A stretch of DNA of 15,314 nt from Anaerolineales bacterium. GTDB lineage: Bacteria; Chloroflexota; Anaerolineae; Anaerolineales; Villigracilaceae. The notes beneath the pieces are model-generated. The model saw only the letters and a list, made by a program, of their open reading frames with translations. It was not told the DNA's origin and made no database searches. This document shows, one piece after another, positions 5,260-12,415 of this stretch. The DNA is taken from the NCBI GenBank assembly GCA_025938055.1, contig JAICQC010000061.1, positions 1-15,314 on the forward strand, written 5' to 3'. The translations under genes and the position numbers were made by a program. Positions within the stretch are counted from its first letter, which is position 1, and each line of letters opens with the position of its first letter.

Positions 5260-7680
5260 CTACTTCCGTTCCACATTCACCCACATTTGCTCGCCATCCG
5301 TTGTGATCTCCACCCAGCCATTCTGGTCCGTGCGCAGCAATTCATAGTCCTTGATGGATTCCAGCACTTCGCTATCGGGCATACCGTTTTGATCCGCGGC
5401 GTCAACGCTTAACAGGACAATCTCAGGATTCAGATTCGTGATCCACTCGGGCGGATTCGATGCAGCGTACCCGGCATCTGCCAGCGAGAGCACACTGACC
5501 GGTCCGATGCTGGCACCCAGACGCAATTCATCCAGCGCTTCGAAGCTCATGCCAATGGGCAACAGCGCCCTGAAATTTTCCCATTCGACCAGCAGCACCG
5601 CGCCGCGCGGACCCGCCGTCAGCACCCGCAGGGTTGCCCCATCGCCCAGATCCAGCACCTGTTCCGCTTCGGCGTTGGCCACTTGAATGTCACTTACTGC
5701 CAGATACTCGTTCAAGACCCGCGACGAAAACGAGGCCTGTGTATTGCCGCTCCACAATACGGCGTCAGGGGGATAGCGCTCGATGACGCGTGGCAGCGCG
5801 GCGACATCCTCCTCATCCGTCCCGGCGATGATCAGCCAGTCCAGCTTGCGGTTGAAGGCGGGCAGCCGCCGTCCCAGCTCATCGGAAAGCGTCGTCACGC
5901 TGGGTCCGCCGTTGATCAGCACGTGCTTACCGGTCGGCGTTTTGATCAACACGGCGTCGGCGGAGCCAACATCCATGAATGTGATGTGCAGGAATTGATC
6001 GGGGATGGCGGATGCCGCGCGCCAGACGAGTAACAACGCCAGGAGCAGGACGACGATCCCGGTCCCGGCGGGGACTCTGAGTCTATCTCGGTTCATGGAT
6101 TGGAACCACTCCTTTATGCGGGACCCGCCAAAAGTCACCGCGAAGAGCGCCGCGTAAAAGAAGATCACAAACCAGATGGAGAAATCTCCGAGGAAGATCG
6201 TCCCATGCGGCACGCGGTCGAAGATCTCCACCAGACGGATGGTGTAGGCGACAAAGGGCCACGTAACCCATGCCGCAAGCTGCCCGAGAGGAAACCAGAT
6301 TAGGCTGAGCAGCACCGCCAGCCCGCCGAGGATCATCACCGCAGGCTGCGCCGGCAGGATGAAAGGATTGGCGAGGAATGAGACAAGCGAGATGCGCTGG
6401 AAGTGATACGCCATGATCGGGATGGTTGTGACTTGCGCGGCGAGCGTGAGCAGGACAAATTCTGAAAAGAGCTGGGCAAATTTTTCGGCAGCGGAGGTTG
6501 GAAAATACTTTGTAATGACTCTATTCGCGAACTGCGAAAATGGGTCGGCATACAGGATGAGTCCCAGTGTGGCAAAGAATGAAAGCTGGAAGCCGACATC
6601 CCAAATGTATAGAGGATTCCACAGGCACATCAACAGCGCCACGGCAAGCAGAGTGTTCAAAGCAGCCTGTCGGCGCCCGACTTGTTTTGCAAAGAGTGCA
6701 AGGCTGCCCATGATGGCGGCGCGCACTACCGCTGCATCGCCACCCACCAGGATAGTGTAGAAGGCGATCCCAATGATTGCCACAAGGGCTCCACGTCGCG
6801 CACCCAGAAACTGGCTGAAAAACGCCATGAATAACCCGGCGATGATGCTGATGTTGAACCCGGAAATGGCAATGATATGCGCTGTGCCAGTGTTCTTAAA
6901 AGCGTCCTGCAATTCCCGCGTAAGGCCCGTATCGACGCCAAGCAAAATTCCCGCCATCAAAGACGACTCAGGATCGGGGAACATGCGATAGATATTATTC
7001 AGCGCCTTTTCCTTGAAGTCGTACAGCGCCGCGGATATCAGATTGCCGCCTCTGCCGGGCAGAACCGTCACGTCTGCACTGGTCATGTAGGAATGAATGT
7101 GCTGCGCCGCCAGGTAATCGCGGTACGAGAAATCCTCGTTTTCAGGTGGAGTCTGCAGGCTGCCGCGCAGCCGCAGGATATCTCCATAGCGGAAAATCTG
7201 GTTGTTCGAAACGCGCGCCAGCAGCAATCCATTGGCGGGCAGGTTGCCATCGCCCGTGTCGACAGCAGTCACCTCGATGCGCAGATTGGTGTAATTGTCA
7301 CGGTAATCAGGCGGCTCTGTCAACGTGCCTGTGATAAAAAGATCGTAGTCGCGGTCATTGTAAAAGGCGATATGGAAGGCGTTAAATCGCGGGACGGAGT
7401 ACTGGTAGCGCGCCGCTCCGAGGAAGAGGGCGAAGAGAAGAACGAAAGTGAACGGTGAGAAAAAGGGATGTAAGGAAGGAAGGCGTGGAGCCAGAGCCCT
7501 GGAGAGAACGATGAGAATGATTGAAGCAACGCTGAGAGCGACCCATGCCAAAATATGCAGCGAAACAAGACTGGCAAGAACAATTCCCAGCAGGAAGGCA
7601 AGCGAAAACCACACCAGCGGAAGCCGTGTGGTCAATTGTTGCTGTATACGATTGAAGGTGGAAGGATTTGCCGCCTGCAT
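5260..7680 (-). CDS. comEC: ComEC/Rec2-like DNA-uptake membrane protein with degenerate C-terminal domain
   Basis: An 806-residue protein, full length for ComEC, which forms the inner-membrane channel for single-stranded DNA in natural transformation. Order of parts: two N-terminal membrane segments (about 20-65), a third near 75-90, the OB-fold-like N-terminal domain (115-205), and the competence domain with LMAGILLGVDTGL (241-253) and HIIAISGFN (268-276), a form of the usual HLLAISGLH. Many membrane helices follow to about 555, then a metallo-beta-lactamase-like domain (563-806). In that last domain the metal site is gone: the position of the SHPDADHIGG motif reads AGTDEEDVAA (619-628), DGG is NGG (590-592), the TGD-type motif is LPIG (707-710), and GHP is GMP (766-768). 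A nuclease role is therefore unlikely. ATG at 7680 has only a weak ribosome site (GAAAGA). The STAS gene lies downstream; no other competence genes are visible. Confidence 0.88.
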   Translation of the reverse strand: MQAANPSTFNRIQQQLTTRLPLVWFSLAFLLGIVLASLVSLHILAWVALSVASIILIVLSRALAPRLPSLHPFFSPFTFVLLFALFLGAARYQYSVPRFNAFHIAFYNDRDYDLFITGTLTEPPDYRDNYTNLRIEVTAVDTGDGNLPANGLLLARVSNNQIFRYGDILRLRGSLQTPPENEDFSYRDYLAAQHIHSYMTSADVTVLPGRGGNLISAALYDFKEKALNNIYRMFPDPESSLMAGILLGVDTGLTRELQDAFKNTGTAHIIAISGFNISIIAGLFMAFFSQFLGARRGALVAIIGIAFYTILVGGDAAVVRAAIMGSLALFAKQVGRRQAALNTLLAVALLMCLWNPLYIWDVGFQLSFFATLGLILYADPFSQFANRVITKYFPTSAAEKFAQLFSEFVLLTLAAQVTTIPIMAYHFQRISLVSFLANPFILPAQPAVMILGGLAVLLSLIWFPLGQLAAWVTWPFVAYTIRLVEIFDRVPHGTIFLGDFSIWFVIFFYAALFAVTFGGSRIKEWFQSMNRDRLRVPAGTGIVVLLLALLLVWRAASAIPDQFLHITFMDVGSADAVLIKTPTGKHVLINGGPSVTTLSDELGRRLPAFNRKLDWLIIAGTDEEDVAALPRVIERYPPDAVLWSGNTQASFSSRVLNEYLAVSDIQVANAEAEQVLDLGDGATLRVLTAGPRGAVLLVEWENFRALLPIGMSFEALDELRLGASIGPVSVLSLADAGYAASNPPEWITNLNPEIVLLSVDAADQNGMPDSEVLESIKDYELLRTDQNGWVEITTDGEQMWVNVERK

Positions 7681-7696
7681 GGTTATCTTTCATGAT

Positions 7697-7724
7697 AGCA
7701 TAGAATTAAATCGGTAGGATACAA
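7697..7724 (-). promoter_or_regulatory. Weak candidate promoter of comEC
   Basis: On the minus strand, TTGTAT (7719-7724) and TATGCT (7697-7702) are 16 bases apart, predicting a leader of roughly 10 nt. The -35 half lies within an inverted repeat (7712-7737). Confidence 0.35.
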
Positions 7725-7737
7725 TTTTATCCAACCG
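7712..7737. promoter_or_regulatory. Operator-like inverted repeat in the comEC divergent region
   Basis: GGT-A-GGATA and TATCC-A-ACC form 8 paired bases on each side (plus a closing C-G), with one A/A mismatch, around CAATTT. It overlaps the candidate comEC -35 box, which is where a repressor site would be expected. No regulator gene is nearby, so this is a structural observation only. A second inverted repeat (CGCTGG 7736-7741, CCAGCG 7756-7761) follows directly. Confidence 0.3.
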
Positions 7738-7775
7738 CTGGCTTGCGTGATCGAACCAGCGATAACTTGAAATTT

Positions 7776-7880
7776 ATGTTGCAATCCAAACTCATCATCG
7801 TCACAGGCGTAACCGGCTATCTCGGCGAGCGCATCCTGCGTGAGGAGAGCGTCCCCGTGACGGAGTTTCGGGCGGTTTAA
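7776..7880 (+). pseudogene. Remnant of an NAD(P)-binding epimerase/dehydrogenase (SDR-like) gene
   Basis: A 34-codon frame begins with KLIIVTGVTGYLGERILRE, a clear nucleotide-binding start of an extended SDR protein (beta strand, then TGxxGYLG loop and helix). It then loses similarity and stops at 7878-7880. In another frame the following bases read GGLIAALARQSES and end at a TGA (7913-7915) that overlaps the next gene's ATG as ATGA; this could be the second beta strand and the old end of a shrunken gene. No ribosome site precedes the ATG at 7776. I interpret it as a gene reduced by deletion and frameshift; a chance short peptide is possible, but the motif match argues against it. Decay may extend to 7915. 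Confidence 0.5.
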
Positions 7881-7911
7881 TCGCGGCACTTGCCAGGCAA
7901 AGCGAAAGCCA

Positions 7912-9084
7912 ATGAAGCGTAGAATCCTCTTTCTATTTTCCTTCTTTTTACTGGTACTTATCCTGTTTGCCATAGCACTGTATATCCCTACTTCTCTTCC
8001 CGTTAACTCAGACTTCAGCGCCCTCTACAACACGGACCTGGCTCTCGTCAACCGGGTGCCCATTTACGATATTCCAAAAGTGGAAGCGCTCGCGCAACAA
8101 CACTCAGGCATCCCTGCGGAGAATTTTTTTCTGGCACGTTTCCCATATCCACCCTGGTACGCGTTGGGTACATTCTATTTAGGTCTGCTCCCTCCTAGCG
8201 CCGCAGCGACCTTATGGTTCGAGCTCAATCTGGTCATGTTGTTCCTGTCCGTCTGGCTGCTCACGGATGGATGGTCTGGGCGTTTACGGCTGATCGCTTT
8301 CCCTCTGGCGCTTTTTTTCCTCCCAGTGTTGGGGGCGCTATCGGTTGGACAATATGATTTCCCCGTCCTGCTGGGAACATCGTTATTGATATATTCCTTC
8401 CGTAAGGAAAACGTTCCGCTTGCGACTCTCGGCGTTGTGTTGCTCACCTTTAAGCCGCATGTTGGCGCGCTGGTTCTGCTCTCTGCCGTGGCATGGCTGA
8501 TTTATAGCAGAGGCGATTTTGGACGTCGTGTGATACGTGTTGTCACTATTGTGGGAATCTTCCTTCTTCTCAGTGGTTTTATCGCGGACCCTGCGTGGAT
8601 CATTTCGTATCCTGAGATGCTGCTGAATTATCAAAGTGAAAGCAATGTGACGGCTTGCTCCGAATGTGCGAGCCTGCCGGTGTGGCTCTCGCGCGGGTTC
8701 TCCGACGGGTCGCTGGCGACTGCCATGTGGATCGCGGCCGTTTTGCTTGGCGCTGCCGTCGTTGCGTTTTACTCCATCCGTTCTTCCGTAAAGTCACACG
8801 AATTCCTGTTGAGCGCGGCATTGCTCGTCACCCTGCTCGTCAGCCCATATCTTTACAATTACGATTTTCTGCTGCTGCTTGTGCCATTTGCCGTCCTTGC
8901 AAACAAAGGCAGCCCCCTGCAGAAAGTTATCCTGATCACAAGTTATCTGGTTCCGACCTTTGCGATTCTTTTGCTCGGGCGCATGGGTAATATTTCGTTG
9001 ATAACTGTAACTCTCGTGCTGACCGGGTTGTTTTACCTGCACACAAGGAAACCCGTCATTGACTTTACCGCGCCCGCGGCATAA
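7912..9084 (+). CDS. GT87-type polytopic membrane glycosyltransferase (DUF2029-like)
   Basis: A 390-residue integral membrane protein with about ten hydrophobic segments, the first at residues 4-24. Features match the GT87 (DUF2029) polyprenyl-phosphate-sugar-dependent transferases of the GT-C fold: an acidic SDFSALYN segment in the first outside loop (D34, likely catalytic), FPYPPW (77-82), SVGQYDF (144-150), LLTFKPHVG (177-185) and SPYLYNYDFLLLLVP late in the chain. Such enzymes add mannose or related sugars on the outer face of the membrane, using lipid-linked donors. Acceptor unknown. ATG at 7912 has no strong ribosome site (GCGAAAGCC) and overlaps a TGA of the decayed upstream frame. The last codons contain the promoter of the cobamide operon. 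Confidence 0.82.
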   Translation: MKRRILFLFSFFLLVLILFAIALYIPTSLPVNSDFSALYNTDLALVNRVPIYDIPKVEALAQQHSGIPAENFFLARFPYPPWYALGTFYLGLLPPSAAATLWFELNLVMLFLSVWLLTDGWSGRLRLIAFPLALFFLPVLGALSVGQYDFPVLLGTSLLIYSFRKENVPLATLGVVLLTFKPHVGALVLLSAVAWLIYSRGDFGRRVIRVVTIVGIFLLLSGFIADPAWIISYPEMLLNYQSESNVTACSECASLPVWLSRGFSDGSLATAMWIAAVLLGAAVVAFYSIRSSVKSHEFLLSAALLVTLLVSPYLYNYDFLLLLVPFAVLANKGSPLQKVILITSYLVPTFAILLLGRMGNISLITVTLVLTGLFYLHTRKPVIDFTAPAA

Positions 9085-9087
9085 AAT
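9059..9087 (+). promoter_or_regulatory. Promoter of the cobamide operon
   Basis: TTGACT (9059-9064) and TAAAAT (9082-9087) are exactly 17 bases apart. The predicted start near 9094 is just before the riboswitch aptamer. The -35 box and most of the spacer lie within the last codons of the GT87 gene, so the operon's control region begins inside its upstream neighbour. Confidence 0.8.
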
Positions 9088-9156
9088 ATCAACAATTAAA
9101 TACGGCCATCAGCGGCGAAGTCGGTGCAAATCCGACACTGTCGCGCAACTGTAATT

Positions 9157-9211
9157 TAGCTGTTAGCATTCAGCGATTAGCCTTCTGGCTAAAAGCTGAT
9201 GGCTAACAGCT
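9157..9211 (+). repeat. Long nested hairpin in the peripheral arm of the riboswitch
   Basis: AGCTGTTAGC pairs perfectly with GCTAACAGCT at the base, then CAGC with GCTG, then AGCC with GGCT around a TTCT loop. The words (TTAGC, AGCTGA, GGCTAA) are low in complexity and read like a dispersed repeat that has been accommodated as a peripheral stem of the aptamer. Confidence 0.7.
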
Positions 9212-9300
9212 ACTAAGTCAGGTCGCCCGCTCTGGCCGGTTCTACCACACTCTCGCGAAAGGAGGTGGAGGACGGCTCTCTCGGACTGCCTCTCCTACCT

Positions 9301-9329
9301 CCCCAGCACCTCGCTGGGGATTTTGATTC
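9301..9329 (+). terminator. Intrinsic terminator of the cobalamin riboswitch
   Basis: CCCCAGC (9301-9307), loop ACCTC, GCTGGGG (9313-9319), then ATTTTGATT. A 7-bp GC-rich stem followed by a short T-rich run. It lies 24 nt upstream of the btuF start, the usual position for a riboswitch-controlled terminator. Confidence 0.78.
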
Positions 9330-9353
9330 CTGATGATAGAACGGAGAAGAACC

Positions 9354-10280
9354 ATGTTACGAAACCTATTCTTAGCAATAGTACTGATCACGGTGCTAGC
9401 CGCGTGTGCGCCGCAAGCCACACCGACCACAGCTCCTGCGGCGGAGGCGCCACTCACCTTCACTGATGGACTGGGTCGCGAGGTCACTCTCAACGGATTC
9501 CCAAAACGGATCGTTTCTTTTGCACCCTCGAACACAGAGATTCTGTTTGCCATTGGTGCAGGTGATCAGGTGGTTGGGCGCGATGCGCTTTCCGATTTCC
9601 CCGAAGAGGCAATTGCTGTGACCGATATCGGCTCCACGTTTGAGTCCTTGAACACGGAGTTGATCGTTTCCCTCGAACCCGATCTTGTGCTGGCGGCGGA
9701 GATTAACACAACCGAGCAGGTGAAACAGCTGGAAGACCTTGGTCTGACTGTGTATTACCTGAAGAACCCGCTTACTCTGGAAGAAATGTATGGCAACCTG
9801 GAACTCGTCGCGGAACTGACCGGGCATCAGGAGGAGGCGGTTGCATTGATCGAGTCGCTCAAGGCGCGTGTGGCTGCGGTGGACGAGAAGATCGCTCCAA
9901 TCAGTTCCCGCCCGGGCGTATTTTATGAGTTGGACGCTACGGACCCCGCCAAGCCGTATACAGCAGGCAAAGGGACATTCATTACCCAGTTGATCGACCG
10001 TGCCGGCGGTTACAATATTGCCTCCGATCTTGAGGGGTATCCTCAGATGAGCCTTGAACAGGTGGTCGCTGCCGACCCGGCATTCATCATTCTTGGCGAT
10101 GCCAGGTATGGCGTGTCACCGGAATCGATCGCGCAGCGCCCCGGCTGGGAAAACCTGAGCGCGGTTAAGAATGGAAATGTTTTGCCGTTCAACGACGATC
10201 TGGTCAGCCGCCCCGGTCCACGGCTGGTGGATGCGCTGGAGGAATTGGCGAAGTTGCTGCGACCGGAGCTGTTCCAGTAA
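9354..10280 (+). CDS. btuF: Cobamide ABC transporter substrate-binding lipoprotein
   Basis: A 308-residue lipoprotein. A signal peptide (LFLAIVLITVLA) ends in a lipobox LAAC with C18, followed by a Gln/Thr/Pro/Ala linker, as expected for a protein tethered outside the cell membrane. The rest is a class III periplasmic-binding fold: DGLGREVTLNGFPKRIVSFAP (37-57), SNTEILFAIGAG, a central helix near 150-180, and the C-terminal lobe with IAQRPGWENLSAVKNGNV and SRPGPRLVDALEEL. This family binds cobalamin, haem or siderophores; the cobalamin riboswitch just upstream and the cob genes downstream decide for cobamide. I chose ATG 9354, with GGAGAA at a good distance and a proper signal peptide; the in-frame ATG at 9333 has no ribosome site. 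Forms the transporter with btuC and btuD. Confidence 0.9.
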   Translation: MLRNLFLAIVLITVLAACAPQATPTTAPAAEAPLTFTDGLGREVTLNGFPKRIVSFAPSNTEILFAIGAGDQVVGRDALSDFPEEAIAVTDIGSTFESLNTELIVSLEPDLVLAAEINTTEQVKQLEDLGLTVYYLKNPLTLEEMYGNLELVAELTGHQEEAVALIESLKARVAAVDEKIAPISSRPGVFYELDATDPAKPYTAGKGTFITQLIDRAGGYNIASDLEGYPQMSLEQVVAADPAFIILGDARYGVSPESIAQRPGWENLSAVKNGNVLPFNDDLVSRPGPRLVDALEELAKLLRPELFQ

Positions 10281-10346
10281 AGTAGACAAGTACACAGGTA
10301 AACAAGAAGGCAGGTTTTGTGCCTGTATACTTGTTTACCTGTCTAC
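10281..10346. repeat. Inverted repeat between btuF and btuC
   Basis: AGTAGACA plus GGTAAACAAG on the left (with 8 extra bases AGTACACA between them) is complementary to CTTGTTTACC plus TGTCTACT on the right. An inner GGCA...TGCC pair closes the loop. It begins at the base after the btuF stop and ends 9 nt before the btuC ATG, filling the gap. With no T-run it is not a terminator, but in mRNA it could adjust the btuF:btuC ratio. Confidence 0.65.
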
Positions 10347-10355
10347 TCATAGTCC

Positions 10356-11351
10356 ATGCGTAATCCTTTCTTCATCACACTGCTTGCGTTGATCGTTATG
10401 CTGATTGTCAGCCTGGCAATTGGGTCTGTATTTATTTCGCCAGTCGAGTTATGGAATGTGATCCGTGGAACGTCATCCAGCGATACATTCCGTACGATCC
10501 TGTGGGATATCCGCCTGCCGCGCACCGTGTTGATCGCACTGGTCGGCGCGGCGCTGGCGGGCAGCGGAGCCGCCTATCAGGGCTTATTTCGCAACCCGTT
10601 GGCGGACCCGTACTTGATCGGTGTCGCCTCAGGCGCGGGGCTGGGCGCGATCATCGCAATGTCCATTCGGTGGCCATACACTGCTCTCGGACTTCTGGCG
10701 GTCCCGCTTGCGGCATTTATTGCCAGCCTTCTGACTGTGTACCTGGTTTATTCGTTTGCGCAAATCGGTAGAACAGTCCCGACCACGAATCTGATTCTGG
10801 CTGGTGTTGCGGTGTCTTCCTTCACCGTATCTCTCACTTCCTTCCTCATGCTCCGTTCCACCGGCGAAGTACGCCGTGCCATCGGCTGGCTGTTGGGCGG
10901 TGTGAGTCTGGTTGGCTGGGATGTCACGCTGGCACTCATTCCCTATCTTCTGATCGGTATGACAACACTGGTTCTGACGGGGTATTCCCTGAACCTGCTG
11001 CAATTTGGCGACGAGCAAGCCACGCAAATGGGATTGAACGTTCGCCGCGCAAAGTTCATCATCATCGTGGCGGCGTCCCTCGTGACGGCGGGAGCGGTCT
11101 CGTTTGCAGGCATCATCGGCTTTGTTGGGCTCATCGTGCCGCACGTCGTGCGCATGTGGTGGGGTGTGGACTATCGTCGTTTGATTCCTCTCAGTATTAT
11201 TGGCGGTGCCTCGGTCTTGCTGGTTGCGGATGTGCTGTCACGCATCGTACTGGCGCCCGAGGAATTGCCGGTGGGCATCGTCACGGCACTGGCGGGTGCG
11301 CCGTTCTTTCTGTGGGTTTTACGGCGTGCCAAGAATCAGGGATACTGGTGA
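10356..11351 (+). CDS. btuC: Cobamide ABC transporter permease (FecCD/BtuC family)
   Basis: A 331-residue integral membrane permease with about ten helices. The family core is present: RLPRTVLIALVGAALAGSG (53-71), YQGLFRNPLADPYLIGVASGAG (74-95), and the C-terminal region with GFVGLIVPHVVRM, the loop that contacts the ATPase, then DVLSRIVLAPEELPVGIVTALAGAPFFLWVLRR. It pairs with BtuF (upstream) and the BtuD-like ATPase (downstream of cobU). The ATG at 10356 is the first possible start, since a TAG lies two codons upstream in frame. No Shine-Dalgarno is visible because an inverted repeat ends 9 nt before the ATG; translation may be poor or rely on coupling. Stop TGA 11349-11351, 11 nt before cobT. 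Confidence 0.92.
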   Translation: MRNPFFITLLALIVMLIVSLAIGSVFISPVELWNVIRGTSSSDTFRTILWDIRLPRTVLIALVGAALAGSGAAYQGLFRNPLADPYLIGVASGAGLGAIIAMSIRWPYTALGLLAVPLAAFIASLLTVYLVYSFAQIGRTVPTTNLILAGVAVSSFTVSLTSFLMLRSTGEVRRAIGWLLGGVSLVGWDVTLALIPYLLIGMTTLVLTGYSLNLLQFGDEQATQMGLNVRRAKFIIIVAASLVTAGAVSFAGIIGFVGLIVPHVVRMWWGVDYRRLIPLSIIGGASVLLVADVLSRIVLAPEELPVGIVTALAGAPFFLWVLRRAKNQGYW

Positions 11352-11362
11352 GCGGAGAGTTT

Positions 11363-12415
11363 ATGGACATCAGGGCAATCATCAACCAGATACCATCACT
11401 GGACGAAGCCGCCATGTGGCTGGCACACACGCGTCAGGATACGTTGACCAAGCCACGCGGCAGCCTGGGCAGGCTCGAGGAGCTTTCAGTCCAACTGGCA
11501 GGGATGAAGGCTGATCCTTTGCCGTCTGTGGAACGGAAGGCTGTCATTGTGATGGCGGCCGATCACGGCGTGACGGCTGAAGGCGTCAGCGCCTATCCGG
11601 CTGAGGTGACGCGGCAGATGGTCTTGAACTTTTTGCGCGGTGGCGCTGCCATCAACGTGCTGGCGCGTCAGGCGGGAGCGCGAGTCAGCGTGGTGGATAT
11701 TGGCGTCGCCGCAGAGTTTCAACCGATGCCCGGGTTGGTCCGGCGCAAGGTCATGTGCGGGACGCGCAATATGACTCAGGGTCCCGCCATGACGCGCGCA
11801 GAGGCAGAACAGGCGCTGCAAGTGGGAATGGATGTCCTGAATGAGGAAGCTGCGCGTGGGCTGGATATCGTTGCAACGGGCGATATGGGGATCGGTAACA
11901 CGACAGCCTCCTCCGCGATTTGTGCGGCCATGACAGGACTTCCGGTTGCTAAAGTGGTCGGGCGTGGGACGGGGATAGATGATCAGGGACTGGAACGCAA
12001 GGTCAGGGTGATCGAGCAGGCGCTAAGGGTGAACCGGCCGGATGCAAAAGACCCGATGGATGTCTTGCATACAGTCGGCGGGCTGGAGATCGCCGGACTT
12101 GCCGGGGTGATGATCGCTGCCGTCAGCCAGCGCATTCCTGTGGTGGTGGATGGCTTCATCTCTACGGCGGCTGCCATGGTCGCGGTGGGGCTTGCGCCCG
12201 GCGTGCGCGCTTATTTGATCGGCTCGCACAGGTCGGTGGAGGTCGGTCATCAGGCGATGCTCAAGCATCTGAACCTGATTCCTCTGCTGGATCTGAATCT
12301 GCGCCTCGGAGAGGGGACGGGCGCGGTGCTGGCGTTTCACCTGATCGAAGCCGCCGCGCGTATTCTGCGCGAGATGGCAACCTTCGATGAAGCGGGCGTG
12401 AGCGATAATGAATAA
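11363..12415 (+). CDS. cobT: Nicotinate-nucleotide--dimethylbenzimidazole phosphoribosyltransferase
   Basis: A 350-residue enzyme of the usual family length. It transfers phosphoribose from nicotinate mononucleotide to a lower-ligand base, normally 5,6-dimethylbenzimidazole, making alpha-ribazole phosphate for the nucleotide loop of cobamides. Conserved parts in order: TKPRGSLGRLEEL (29-41), VIVMAADHGVTAEGVSAYP, FLRGGAAINVLARQ, IVATGDMGIGNTTASSA, VVVDGFISTAAAMVA, SHRSVEVGHQ and RLGEGTGAVLAFHLIEAA. The glutamate in GEG falls at residue 317, the same number as the catalytic E317 of the Salmonella enzyme. I start at ATG 11363, with GGAG 5 nt away; a longer open frame overlaps btuC in another frame. 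The stop overlaps the cobS start by 8 bp. Confidence 0.95.
   Translation: MDIRAIINQIPSLDEAAMWLAHTRQDTLTKPRGSLGRLEELSVQLAGMKADPLPSVERKAVIVMAADHGVTAEGVSAYPAEVTRQMVLNFLRGGAAINVLARQAGARVSVVDIGVAAEFQPMPGLVRRKVMCGTRNMTQGPAMTRAEAEQALQVGMDVLNEEAARGLDIVATGDMGIGNTTASSAICAAMTGLPVAKVVGRGTGIDDQGLERKVRVIEQALRVNRPDAKDPMDVLHTVGGLEIAGLAGVMIAAVSQRIPVVVDGFISTAAAMVAVGLAPGVRAYLIGSHRSVEVGHQAMLKHLNLIPLLDLNLRLGEGTGAVLAFHLIEAAARILREMATFDEAGVSDNE

Larger units (their letters stand above)
9095..9330 (+). ncRNA. Cobalamin riboswitch with intrinsic-terminator expression platform
   Basis: The aptamer core is clear: GTCGG-TGCAAAT-CCGAC stem-loop (9120-9136), the conserved CGCGCAACTGTAA segment (9142-9154), and the B12 box AGTCAGGTCGCCCGC (9216-9230). 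A closing stem pairs CGGCCA (9103-9108) with TGGCCG (9233-9238). Between core and B12 box is a long peripheral hairpin (9157-9211). Downstream, 9261-9302 can form a GGAGGT/ACCTCC stem extended by GGAG/CTCC, and 9301-9325 forms a terminator. GAGGTG (9262-9267) can also pair with CACCTC (9307-9312), which would break the terminator. Bound cobalamin should therefore favour termination and lower btuF and downstream genes. The following genes all concern cobamides, which supports the call. Confidence 0.92.

Noticed and set aside
5198..5284. 29-residue N-terminal extension of the STAS protein
   Set aside because: It overlaps the comEC end and the STAS promoter; ATG 5197 has AAAGGAG at the right distance.
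6877..7458. 193-codon plus-strand frame
   Set aside because: Antisense shadow of comEC, where the minus frame has clear family motifs over its full length.
9333..9353. Earlier ATG for the BtuF-like lipoprotein
   Set aside because: No ribosome site in front, it lies in the terminator tail, and it would put charged residues ahead of a complete signal peptide that starts at 9354.
11156..11362. Long N-terminal extension of CobT in the same open frame
   Set aside because: It overlaps the end of btuC in a different frame, has no family similarity, and ATG 11363 has a good ribosome site and gives the standard 350-residue length.
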